Shown here piece after piece: positions 47,125 to 58,609 of a stretch of DNA of 64,000 bases. Positions within the stretch are counted from its first letter, which is position 1, and each line of letters begins with the position of its first letter. The position numbers and the translations under genes were made by a program. The DNA is from Pleurotus djamor (lineage: Eukaryota > Basidiomycota > Agaricomycetes > Agaricales > Pleurotaceae), in assembly GCA_029747585.1 (NCBI GenBank), contig JAPEVF010000173.1, positions 1-64,000 on the forward strand. Direction: 5' to 3'. The notes beneath the pieces were generated by a model that was not told the DNA's origin, made no database searches, and worked only from the letters and a program-made list of their open reading frames with translations.

Positions 47125-47263
47125 CTGTACGAGCTGAGATCAGCACAATGCGCGAAATCTGGAGGACGAAGTGACTTACACTGTGAGTCGAGGTTTCTTT
47201 GCTTGATTCAAGGAAGTAGTGAGGTACTGCCTGACCTTTCTCCAACAGACTGGGACCTCTTTT

Positions 47264-49255
47264 ATATGCTTCGGTGGAATTTATTTATGGAAAAATTCCT
47301 AGTTGTCCGGATTTTGCCAACCACATGCATCACGACTGCCCGTGTGGTGACTACAGGAGTACCCCCGACCCAGAATCTACGCCGCGATGAACCGGTTAAT
47401 GTCACCTGGGTAATGAGCGTGGAGGGCAATATTCCATCGACGGATGATTTGTATCTCAGGCTACATATTAAGCTATTTCAGAGACTCAACGATATCGCTT
47501 CTCACCTCGCAGGAGGCCGAGCGCACCCAGCCCAATGGTTGGATATTCAATAACTGCCACAAGGCGAGGTCGGGTCTGATGGAACTGCGTGGTACTAAAT
47601 TTACATGTAGTCATGTATCTCAGCTGTAGATGAGGAGAAGCACTGGCATTCAAACGCTCTCGCTTCGTCCCGTCCATGAACTCTCTTCATTTGATCTCGG
47701 CTTAGCTTGCTCGCGACGGTGAGTGTGTTCTCCCTGTAGCTTGNCAACATTTTATCCCTAATCACTCCTGACAAATAGTGAAATCCCTCGGCAACCGCGC
47801 GGTGTGCATTGCGCCCAGGAAGCTGCCAGTCACTTCACGACATCTGTGGAACTTTTCAGAGGGACCTCGCCGACCTGTGATGCCCACAATTGCTCTTGAC
47901 TCATTTCGCTCGTCTCTTGGAAATCTACCGGCTACCCCTTGTGATCTCCCTCAAGCCTGAGCGTAGTGACTCTGGTCCCTTTAGCACTAACGGTAGAGAC
48001 GCTACAGTACGAAGCAATCGGCTCATTCATACCTCCAGGCAAGCTGCTAGTTGAAAGGCAGCTTCCCTCTTGATCAACCTAAATTTCTCTCGAGCAACTT
48101 GATTCTTGGATGGTATCACGAGATCGTTCCTTCAACGCACTTCATTCTCCGCGCGCCACTGATCGGAGCTTCGCTGAACTCTGAGTCCCCACAACAATTT
48201 CTCTCAGCGCCTCCCCAAAAGTTCAGAGCTTCTACAGCGCTGGAATGGGCGCTGCCGAGCAGGTGAGCTGGTCACCGATCAATTAATGATTTGTATCGAA
48301 GACGTTCCCTCTGGCTAAACACACGATTCTACAGGCGATGATTGGTGAGCTTGAAATCAACATTTGATGTGGTGACTGAAGTAGAGGTACATACAACTGA
48401 ATGAGTCCCAGAAGGCTCTGTTCGGATGTCATGCATTTCTTCGGAGAACTTGCAAAGCCCGAGGCCTTCACACATACATGGAAGTTAGCTGGTCCACTTA
48501 TGTTTCCAGTGCTATTCCCACTGCGAGCGAGGCCAATACTGAGCCAGAGGTCCAGTTTATGTTGGCACCTTTCGCGGTCTTTCGCTGCCCGCTTATTTTC
48601 CAGGCATGAAAGTGAGTTCCCTCCGTTCAAAGCTCATATACCGACGCATATACCGACGCAACTCAGAGAGCTTTGTCATATAGATGTTGGACATGGATTC
48701 ATGGGTGCAGCTAGGTGATTCCTCCCTCATGGTCCTCGTCGATCATGTAACCATGTCTTACGACTGGAATTCAGTTTACGCTTAGCACAGGCCATGTAAT
48801 ATCGGACCAATTCAGATTGTGATACAATATGGAACAAGGTTCGCAAGACTTGTTGCTATTCTCCACGAGTCTGAACGTCGCCGACTTTCACTTGGCGTGA
48901 TTACGAGCACCTGCTCTGCTCATGTAAGGAGACATATCATCTGGACGTGTGGCTCACTACTAAATTTTTGACTCGACCAGTTCTTCTGGCCCCTTGACGA
49001 TGTATAGCGCAAACGATGGTGTTGGAAATCCTTCGGCCTACAACTCGCTACCATTACCGAAAAAGAGTACTGAGTACTGACTGCCGAAACTCATCCCCGT
49101 GGCTCTTGACTAAAAGTTGTATTACTTCCGCAATACACCCCGGGATATATCCTCTCCCTAGGCCTCTGTCTCTCGCACAAGTCTTAAAATGGCCTTCATA
49201 CCACGGTTCGATTACGCGGGTCTATCGCAAAGGTACAAACATATCTCTCCAGTGA
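47264..49255. other. long gap with possible decayed coding pieces
   Basis: No gene could be built. Plus-strand pieces with protein character are 47970-48055 (ALTVETLQYEAIGSFIPPGK), 48050-48266 and 48390-48610 (YIQLNESQKALFGCHAFL). They lie in separate frames with stops between. Remnants of one or more genes are possible. One N occurs near 47744. Confidence 0.35.
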
Positions 49256-51175
49256 TTAAGCAAGCAAGTAAGCTACTAAAGCCACGAAAATAGGAAGGGG
49301 AAGATGGAACAGACATCCGACCGACACCATACGTGCTGAAGCATTCTTTTTCTCCCCTTCCATTTCCGCAGACGGTACCTCTGTTGATGTTGGCGACGAC
49401 ACTGGGGCTGAGGATGCTGAGTTCGTTGAGGGATTCTGAGGCGTACTGTCCGTCGTTGTTGGTGCGGATGGTAAGGCGGCTTGGCCCAATGCTGCAGCGC
49501 GTAGCTGAACCGGCGAAAACGGCGGAGGAAAACTCTGTAGTTGCTTCTTCCTAATGGCGACAAACTCATTTTGGGCTTCTTCGATATTGGTCGTTGAGAT
49601 CATTTGGACGAAGGGCTCCCCTGTTACTTGACCGCGAGTATCTCTTGAGCCGTAGTTGAACCTGTGATGTGATCAAGCGAGTATAATAGTAATTTAGTGA
49701 TAGAGGAAAAGTCGTGGAGGCAGACTCACGCAACATAGGCATTACGAAGGAAGGCATCCCCCAGTATCATGTCAAAACCACTGAATGACTGTGGGTCGAG
49801 TTGAAGGGGCTTGAATGTATTCTGGCAAAATGTGATATTCCGGCCCTGCAGCGTCAACGTTGCAATCTGAGTGAGATCAAGCGGGTGAACGGGAAAATCC
49901 CTTCCACTACGTGCGGTGTTGAAGGTCGAGGTTAATATTCTACAATGTTCCCATGAAGGATGTGTGCAGGACGTACCCAATGGTGAAAGATAGGGAAACA
50001 ACCTGGTCACAAGGAATCAACCACTCTGCTCCGAATCCAGAAAGATCGTCCGCTTGTACAGCACCAGGGATGGTACTGTAGATAGCGTTGACCAGAGCAG
50101 GTGGGACCGGCGGGAAGCTAAAACCAGTGTCAAGGACTGCTACAGCCTTTCCAGCGGGCACATTTTTCTGGCCTGAGTTGATGCTAGCGACTCGTCCCCC
50201 AATCTTCACTCCGTCAATCAAAACTGACCAATGCTCTGGAGTTTGACTGGGTAGCTGTTGTGTTGTAGACACGTTTGAGAATGCATTAACATATTCGCTG
50301 ATCGTGAATACACCGTTGGTCTCGTCGGAGGGACCGTCCAAACGACCAAGGAGGAAGGTGAAGAAATTGGGGAGAGAGGAATTGGCCGCGAATATATTCT
50401 CGAGTGGGCTTCGAGCGTCCGTTCGTGGGGCTGTAGGGACACCGTCAATAGCGCCTTTGATACCAGTGGCGTCAATGGGGAATCCCAATCCCATTGTTCC
50501 CGTTGCGCCATTGTTGAATAGAGCATCCAAGTCGTCAACCTATAGGTGAGGCTATATGAACGCGAGTTGGAAGCAATCTGAGCACGATGCACGGCTTACT
50601 TGATCTCCCTGGACAAAGGCTGCAGAGGACTTGCCAGTGAGCTACTCAATGCAAAATAGACGAAGAGAATTATTTCTCACATTGGCGCGGTATGGAGAAA
50701 CCCGCGATGGTCATTGGGGCGAAAGAAAGCGGACCTGACACCATCCCCTGGCCGTATTTCAATTTGACAGGAACACCTGTGACGAGGGATGGTTTGATTG
50801 ATGGATTCTTTACCCAGAGATCGCTGGACCCGGTATCCAGCTGAACAACAACATCTTGACAGAGTTGAGTCCATATTCATAGGGATTGATGGGGATATTC
50901 CTCACCTTGGCCGCCCAGATTTATTGCGGCGTTGTACTAACAAGAGGAGAAGTCAGATTGCATTCACTGCTTGGGGATGAGCAAGCCGGACTCACGATAT
51001 TGTCCTTATTATTCGTCAACTTCAATGCATGTTGATTGTTGGAGGTATCGACGGCACGGGTGGAAAACTGGTTGTAACGAGTGACGCGAAGAGGAACATT
51101 AAGGCCATGAATAGAGGGATATACAAGCGAAAGGGTGGCCAGCACAGTGAGAATATGTGAGGTACTAGCCCGCAT
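49256..51175 (-). CDS. pepsin-type (A1) aspartic protease with membrane or GPI tail
   Basis: Exon 1 (50996-51175) encodes a signal peptide (MRASTSHILTVLATLSLVYP) and propeptide. The first catalytic motif is VVVQLDTGSSDLWV, the second AVAVLDTGFSFPP; the flap region reads LKYGQGMVSGPLSFAP. Later parts are FAFVQGDQ-like, MGLGFPIDATGIKG, FTFLLGRLDGPSDETNGVFT, FSGFDMILGDAFLRNAYVAFNY. A Ser/Thr/Pro stalk and a hydrophobic C-terminus (LPIFVALVAYLLA) suggest membrane or GPI attachment. Seven or so exons. One junction (near 50640-50680) does not keep frame with the only GT donor seen, so either the splice site is unusual or a base is wrong. It is a secreted endopeptidase. Confidence 0.85.
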
Positions 51176-52038
51176 AATAGAAAACCAACGAACGAAGTGG
51201 GAGCACATGAACAACCAAGGTTCCTCTTCGTATATGTAGGAATACTGAACACAGCCGGTTGGGATAAACAGAAAACTGGGCGCATCTTCTGCCAAAATTG
51301 CATCAGGTAGCAAAGCACAAACGACGGAGAAAAACATACCGGACGGACTTGTTTTGGTATGGCATCACTGAATCAATGACATACTCTAGTTCTCTGGGGT
51401 GTTCATTTTCACATCCGTTAGGCGATACATATGAAACAAAAGAGATCAGAGTAGACGATCCTGATTCAGTGATGGTAGCGGCACTTGGTTGGTGAGGGGT
51501 CGGCGATATCACAATTTATCGCGCTTCCAAGTTCAACGTCCTAAATCGGGGCGCATACCCACGTTCATCTGAGGTAGCGCCGAAGAGGTCGTCTCCTGGA
51601 GTCCTTGAAGGAGCACTTTCGCCGATCTCGCCGTAGTTAGTGATATGAAATTCATGAACATAAAGGGAACCTGCGGAAAACGACCGTCAGAGATACAGGA
51701 TTTGAAAGCGAAACATTGACTTACCGATGAACAAGAGGAATCCCTACTCGACGGCGGCTCGTGGGGGAGGTCACTTCCTGTTCAGCGGTCGACCGTTTTT
51801 GGGTCCAGTTCTTGCCGTCGTAGTCGTCGCCGAAACGACCTGGCCTCCGGCTCTTCCGTCAAAATTTGGTCAAAATCTTTTGCTCTGGAACAACGAGCGC
51901 TAGCGGCTACTCCTTAGCCAGTATCAAGGCGCCTACTCTACTACCCTCGCCATGGTGAAGGATGGATGGGATGGTCATAACAAACGGGTATACATACAAA
52001 TACACGGGTCCAAAGTTCATACAAGAGTTAACATATCT
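51176..52038. other. gap, possible small minus-strand gene at about 51520-51955
   Basis: Minus-strand segments near 51528-51665 (SLYVHEFHITNYGEIGESAP, then GDDLFGATSDERGYAPRF) and 51780-51870 (ILTEEPEARSFRRRLRRQEL) look coding and are separated by plausible splice sites, but no single chain kept frame. They may form one short gene with a mid-protein hydrophobic stretch. No family is recognised. Confidence 0.35.
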
Positions 52039-53896
52039 CTACTCGGCAACGACTCGTGCTCCTAATCCCAGACGGCTCATCACCCTTTCAACTCCTCCCA
52101 TCCCTAAGAGGGAGCTCGGCGTCTGTGGGACCAAGGGTACTGATGTGCCCAAATCAACAGTACGCGTAGCAATACATGGGCGGACGACAGGCCTGACATT
52201 GCTGGTAGACTGGACGACGGGGACAGAGGGACCCAATCGTGGTGGTGTCAAGTGTTTCTCATCGCCGCCCTCGTCGGTCGAGACATCAATGCACGAAGCA
52301 CCCAAGCGCAACGATGGAGGAGAAAGACTCATTCTCTCGGCCGAAGTAGAAGGAACGGTCGAACGAGCATTCGGAGAGCTAGATGAAGGGTATGTTTGGG
52401 GGGAGAGGCTGGCGCTAATCTCCAAAAGCATAGACGCCGCGGAGTCTTCATCGGGAGTACGAGGGCCACCAGCACGACTTCCCATTGAAGACCGAACATC
52501 CTTCGCAGAAGGTGATGAGGGATCTATGAGAATAGGCGATGAGCCCAAACCCGGTGGGTGGGACTTGGTTGCCCCAACTCACCGACATTGTAAGCTTCAC
52601 CGAGGTGGAGTGTCGAGGGCAAATCGCTTGGCCCCATTGCACCGTGCGTCATGGGAGGGATCCGAGTCGATGGGGGTGGTGATGGTAGGTACGAACTGTG
52701 ATGTTCAGTAGGCGTCATGGAATGATGTCTTACTGCAGACTCGGGAGGTTTGGTGTTCCTGCCAGACGAACGCAGTTGGGGATCGATGTATGAGTCTGGA
52801 GTAGCGCGAAAGGAAGGAGAGGTGGCCATCACGACTGGAGAATCCAAGGGAGCGGTGGTGACGGTATTGAGCCAAGACGAAATGGAAGGTAGGCGGGAGG
52901 CAGCAATGGCACGACTGGGTTGCTCAGAAATTTCGTGAATCGCAGAAGATCCCACTGAAGGAGCGGACAAGAGTTCGCTGATGCTGCTTCGGGGGCGGCG
53001 TTCGTGAGCATCACCTCGATGTCTCTTGTGTTGCCGCCTCCCATCGTAGACATCAGATGTCTCGTGCTCGGAGTCTTCCTCGTATTGGTACTTCCGCTTT
53101 TTGCCTTCCGCAATGTCCAGAGCGCGAGAGCTTGGTACGACTTCTGCTTGTTGGGCTTCAAGTGTACGGACTTTCTCGAGCAAGTCCTTCATGAAAGACA
53201 CCGTCCTAACGAGAATTTCGAGTTTGAATTCCTTCTCCTTCTCCTCTTTCTTGCCTTTCTTCCCAGTCTTCTTTCCGTATCCGTCCGCCCCTTCGTCGTC
53301 GTCTTCTTCGTCACGTGTGCGTCCATAATCCGACGGCACCATCTCGCGAAGCGTAGCAAGCGCCTCATTGATTTTGGTCCGACGAGCTTTCTCGATGATG
53401 GAGTGATTCAACTTCCTCTGAGCTTCACGAGCACTTCGTGACAACCCGCTAGGTTTACGCCCTCGTCGGGACGGAGGCTGAGCGACACATCGTAAGTGAC
53501 AGTCTACGTGGCAGACATAAGATCACGACGAACCGGTACGTTATCTTGCTGGGTATTAGTCTGGAGAATGGGAACAGCACCCGCATGCGAGTGGGTAGAG
53601 GTAGTCGGCATAGCACCTGATGACTGGTTGATGCTGGCACCTCTTGAGCGCGAGGGTACCTTGGGCACAGAGACATCGATACCAGGGTGAAAGTCAGAGT
53701 CACGGTCAGAATCCTGGCCAGCGTCAGATTCAGAGTCGGACATGAGAGCGTCGAGCTGCTGAGAAGACATGTCTTTGGCTCGGCGACTGGGGTTAGCGCT
53801 CCCAGTGTAGGCGGCGGGGAGGACGGTGCTGCTCAGCATGGTGGTCGGGGTAAAAGAAAGAGAGGTGTACTGGGAGGAGGACCCTAATGGTGACAT
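52039..53896 (-). CDS. bHLH transcription factor
   Basis: Three exons (53534-53896, 52583-53477, 52039-52523) close to 580 residues. A basic helix-loop-helix starts near residue 140: RKLNHSIIEKARRTKINEAL, then LATLREMVPSDY, a long acidic/lysine loop (EEDDDEGADGYGKKTGKKGK), then EFKLEILVRTVSFMKDLLEK. The basic region has the H-E-R pattern (H, E, R) that contacts E-box DNA. The expanded loop is typical of Ino4/HMS1-like fungal bHLH proteins. The remainder is Ser/Pro-rich. An ATG at 53839 is an alternative start; a TATATTAA directly before 53896 could favour it. Targets are unknown. Confidence 0.88.
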
Positions 53897-54124
53897 TAAT
53901 ATAGGTGGTTGGTGGCGATAAGGAATGTGTGTCGTTGGACTTGAAAATGGATCGTCCTGAGTGATGACCGTGCATCAGGAATTTGCTCGTGTGCCAGGAC
54001 GAGGAACGTGCAACACTGCCGTGACAATGATCCACCAAACGACGGCGAGCCAATCAGCGTCGCGAATGCGAGGTCGTGTGCAGTTAAGTTGCCGGCGCTA
54101 ATCACGAGCGTCTAGATTCGTGCA
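53897..54124. other. upstream region of the bHLH gene
   Basis: Short interval with no gene; presumably the bHLH promoter and the 3' flank of the gene to the right. Confidence 0.5.
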
Positions 54125-54725
54125 CTAAGACGACGCACGTTCGAGGATGGTAAGCAAATGGTTCGTGTGCCGCGTATTAGCCTGGATAAAAGCCGGAGTT
54201 GGGTCCTTGATGATGAGAGTGGGATAAACTAGGGAGTAATTAGGCCCTTGTACCGCCAAATGGCGAACGTTCAACGAAAAGGCACACGATAGCTCTTCTT
54301 GGCCAAGAATAAAGGCACTGTAACTGTGGGGGTAGCTAATATAAGCATAAGATTGCGATGAAAAGAGAGGCACGGGCGAGGAAATGGGGTGGAAAGATAC
54401 CACGGTGGTCCCAGAACCACACAAAGCCATGAGGTGGTCCATAGCTTATACAAAGCGATCCCCAGGAAAGGTAACTCACTCCAACTTACATCCAACTTGC
54501 CATCTTGGCTAGCAGAACGTTTGTGACTCGTTACCGATGAAAACTAGGCCCACTTATTAGTCCGGGCAAAGACTCAGTCCAAGCGCCGAATCGGCTGTAC
54601 TTACGGGAATGGTCCAACCACCAAGCGATCTGGGGTTGGTCGTCGTATCGGACAACTCGAACCGATGCGGGGAGCAAAGACCGACGTCGACAACCGCGTA
54701 GTTGAAAAAAAAAGCCGCGCACGTT
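54125..54725 (-). CDS. probable hypothetical protein, C-terminal exon clear
   Basis: The 3' exon (54125-54438) is open and protein-like: MDHLMALCGSGTTVVSFHPI, SYAYISYPHSYSAFILGQEE, AFSLNVRHLAVQGPNYSLVY, ending TNHLLTILERASS. Upstream coding-like pieces are PRWQVGS (about 54485-54505) and VRVVRYDDQPQIAWWLDHS (about 54610-54665) with GT..AG sites between (donor GGAT/GTAAGT, acceptor GTATAAG). The phase between the first two exons could not be closed, and no start ATG was fixed. No family is recognised. Confidence 0.45.
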
Positions 54726-56063
54726 CACAACGGAGCCCCAATCCAGGTAATTAAACCACTGGAGTTATCGCTTCCATTTAGGGTCTTCGTTATCGCCGAA
54801 TCCTCTCAAGCTCTATCGCGAAAGACGCGCAGGGCATGGTGAGCAGCGAGGAACGTGTGCCAGAAGGGCCTGTGGAGCTTTCTGATTCTCAGCACCTTGA
54901 GTACATGACCAGGCTGGTGACCTCTGCGGTTCAGGGTACTTCTAGAATTGTGACTAAAGCAAGTACACCCATTGGTTAGTGGGCAATCGCGAGAGCATCA
55001 AGGAGGGCTTACGATGCTTCGTTCAGTCGATACGGGACCCGCGTGTGCGCGAAAGCGTGTAGGAGTGCGAAAGCTACGGAACTTCGCGTAGTCGAAAGGC
55101 AACAAGGCCATGGTCACAGTGACATAAGGACGTAGACCATCTCACTGGGGGCACCGGGCAGCAGTATTACCACCACCGTAAGCCTAAAGATCGCAAGAAA
55201 GTAGAAAATGAAGATAACATAGTCCGACGGCAACGATCTGAGCATTTCGCAAACGACTCAATGACTCGCAGTGCGGCGCATATATCCATCCCAAAGTTCG
55301 CGTTCTTCTAGATCAAAGTCCCATCCCGAGAAAACGAGAATCTAGAGCTAGGTTATGAGATGGTGAGAGGGGTAACAACTAGACTCACGGTGTCTGTGAA
55401 CGGGTCAAGTGTTTGCTAGCTTCCTTCGCATTGCAAGTTCGGAGACGGCTAATTTCACAATGTACTGGTCCCGGTACAGGGTGCTTTGCGCGAGTTGGAA
55501 CGGATCCTTCTTCCCAAAAGCCATAGACTGCGACCAAGGGTGAAAGTTCGTCATTGTGCTTCGATGCAAACGTGTCGGAAAAATGATATGAACATCGTAG
55601 AAGTAGAGCTGGTGAATTGAGACAAGCACGTCCGCGGTTGGCAGGACACAACTTTCGGCGTTCTGAAGCAGCACCCGTAGTTTTTAAGGGCGAATCAGTC
55701 TTCTCCTCGACTCGAATGTATCCCGATATTTCTTGGGATCTCCAATGCTGGGTTCTAAATGTTCACTTGATATTCATTGAAGCAAAGTTGAGCGAGGAAG
55801 CTGGAGGCCGAGTTCATAGAATGACCCAAGTACTTAAGTACTTCAAATCAGCTTTTGTCATTACAAGGTCGGATGCGGTGGACGCGAGCCATGGATGATG
55901 GTTGCAATGAGTAGAAAAGGCGGACACTGGAAATCGACGGAGAGGGTCCCTGGACGAGCAGAAACGTGGGAAGTTAAGCGTGACACAGGAGACAGAAGTA
56001 ATAGTTAGGAGTGATACTATGTGTGGTGTTATTGAAGGACGAATCTACGGGCTGTGCAAGTTA
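54726..56063. other. gap with short uncertain frames
   Basis: A plus frame at about 54837-54980 (MVSSEERVPEGPVELSDSQH) could be a first exon divergent from the gene at 54125. A minus frame at 55385-55674 contains KKDPFQLAQSTLYRDQYIVK and SELAMRRKLANT, which look coding, but no partner exons or start could be linked. Nothing else is supported. Confidence 0.35.
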
Positions 56064-58289
56064 CTATGCACTAGAAGCATGCGCAAAAGATGCCTCAATA
56101 AGACGAGCATGATTAGCACTGCGAACGTTGACATCACAATGAAAGGCCTTCGGAACGATTTCAGCTCCATTCTGTGGTAACTCGAGTTAGCGGTAGTAGA
56201 TGTAGAGCTGTTACAGGAAACTACTGACGTGGTAGTCTTGTATATCCATAGAGCAGTTGCCTTCCTTGTCGGCAAAGGTGAATCCCCAGACAAGGTTCAT
56301 GGTTGTCATGGCCTTTCGATTGAAAGAAAGAGTGGGCTGAGTACAGATTTCCGAAGACGGACGATGGGTGAAGTACTTACGATATTTCGCGTAGCCATTT
56401 CCGCACCAGGACAGATGCGCTAAAACGCATTAGCAGGTGAATCTGTGCAGATTCACCAAAACTTACTCGTCCGGCACCGAAGGGGAGGGAGTCTCGCAGA
56501 CCATCGACATTCGCACTCGGTTTCACACCAAGTTCATGGTGTAGGTATCGCTCGGGATTGAAGACTTCAGGTTCATCGTAGAGCTCTAGAATATGATGAC
56601 GTACGTGAGATGAGACGAGTCTGAGTAGATGAACGGGGAGGTAACTTTATTCACCAGGGTCATGGAATATCCCCCCTGCACATTCGGAACCTTTATGAGC
56701 AAGCATTTAAGCGTAAATCGGCGGCGATACACTCACATGTGTTGAGGATGATGATTGCATCCTTGGGTATAAGGGAGCCATTGTACTGCAATCCGTGTGT
56801 AAGATTTAAGAGTCGAGGGCGTACGCATACTTGACTCACATTGATATCTTTAGTTGCGACATGCGGAATGGCAGCGGGCAAAACAGGCCTGTATCTGTGG
56901 ACCTGCACACCAAATAAGCGTTGAGATGCTTGAGCAAGGAGAACTTGAACGGTTATAAAGGCCCACTTCTTTGACGAATGCCCTTAGATAAGGCAGCCTC
57001 TCGTAGTCGTCCAAGGACGGTAGCCTGTCGCTTCCAATGACCGCGTCAACCTCTTCTTGGACCCTCTTCTGGTGCTTAGGATGGCAAGTGAGAGCGAGGA
57101 CGAAAGATTGCAGGAACGCTGCAGAAGTTTCGATGCCACCATCCATCAGCACCCGTCCGAACGCTCTGTCCTCAACAGATTGAGATCTTCGCAAGAGCAT
57201 AGTCACCAACGCATTGACCCACCTAAGTTCGTCCATTGACATATCACATTGCGTAGGATGTCGCATTATCTGCTCCAGATATCCACCAACGTTAAGATCT
57301 TTCCGAAAGCTCTCTTCCGAATGTTTGTTCAAGTCATCGAAGAACGAAGCACGGATAGCCTTGTACTCGACGCAGAGCTGTTTCCACTTCAAGAAACGCG
57401 TTGGGATGTATTTCAAGATGGGGATGACAAAGGAGGGTGGCTGAGCGAATGGGTCGCTGAGTTCGGAGTTTCGCCGAATTCCTTCGTAGTACAATCTCCA
57501 CCTTTCGCCTTGGAGGTCGACTGTGGGGATTCCGTACACGAGGCTGGACATGATATGGACGGAAGCGGCTTTCAGATGATCACAGACGGCCTAGAGCGGT
57601 AATTTCAAGACACGGTGATTATTTGGAAATGGACGACTCCGACGTACGTTGGGAGATCCCAGTATGGCATGCATCAAGCGAGAGTACTGCACTTGTTGCA
57701 TCGGCCAATAACTCGCTAGCTTCTCGGAGGTGAGGAATGAATGAGCAGCCTTGCGGCTCGACTTCCATACATGACTGTCTATTATCAGGTTAGTTGAAAG
57801 GCTATGTAATCCTTGTATGAAAGGCAAGCTATTACCCATGTTCTCAAGTGGAACGTATGTCCCTTCAGCCATAGAAAACACGTATGGCTTCGGTCGGTTT
57901 CCGGTATGGAGCCCGAGCTTATCTAGAACTTCTTTGACGGCACGTCCGCTCGTGAGCACAATCATAGTCGTGTTCAGAAGTTTCAACTATACAAGACGGT
58001 CATGATAAGACTTAGTCAAGGAAACAGATATTCGTGCTCACGGAATAGACATCGCCATACTCGATAGCCCATTGACTAAGTCTGAACGATCGCAATGAGA
58101 GTTAGGCTTGACCGAGGTACGGAGGGATCCTCACTGAAGGAATGCGAAAGACTTTGGGAAGGCGAGCAGATTTCCTAAGATGGTCTGGGTGGGAGGACCA
58201 GGAGGAAGACGATGGTCTCGATGCCCTTGCTTGCGTATCCAGAGCGAGAACGCGATAAAAAGAGCGAACAGGAGCGCGGTCGTTATCAT
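56064..58289 (-). CDS. cytochrome P450 monooxygenase
   Basis: About a dozen exons from the ATG at 58289 to the TAG at 56064-56066. The N-terminal membrane anchor is MITTALLFALFIAFSLWIRK, then the hinge LPPGPPTQTILGN. Further landmarks are WAIEYGDVYSLKLLNTTMIV (beta-1 region), MDGGIETSAAFLQSF (I-helix GGxxTS), KEVHRYRPVLP (the ExxR motif spans a splice), EPEVFNPERYLHHE, and the heme loop FGAGR-RICPGAEMATRN, where the intron splits the loop. The tail ends ANHARLIEASFAHASSA. It is an ER-bound class II P450 of a typical agaricomycete multigene family; the substrate is unknown. An AATAAATAGG is a likely TATA element about 50 nt upstream. The transporter gene ends 320 nt upstream on the same strand. 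Confidence 0.92.
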
Positions 58290-58609
58290 GGGTGTTAGAA
58301 TGGTGAGCAGGTAATCTTCGAAGCACTGACCATGCCTATTTATTGAGGAACGATAGCGCTCGCACAACGTTTACCCGAAACATCGAGGCTCGGCCCAAGC
58401 TGATGATCGCCATACGATGTTTACGTATCGAGATCAATGATTGGTGGCGCCAGCGCGGAAACAAAGAAGCACATCGCAGACTCAGCTTCGGAATTAGCAT
58501 GTTGCCAGGGTTAACGGGATGGGAAGCTCAAGGGACTGGGGTGATTTGAGATAGAAGGCATGCAGACAGAGCATGTTCATCGTGATCATAGAGACAGTTC
58601 TGCAACGAT

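Noticed and set aside
46804..47553. 249-codon plus-strand open frame
   Set aside because: It overlaps antisense the small beta-rich gene, has no motif, and its composition follows from the minus-strand coding frame. The minus gene has promoter and splice signals.
51962..52711. 249-codon plus-strand open frame
   Set aside because: It is antisense to the bHLH gene, whose three exons close in phase and carry the bHLH motif.
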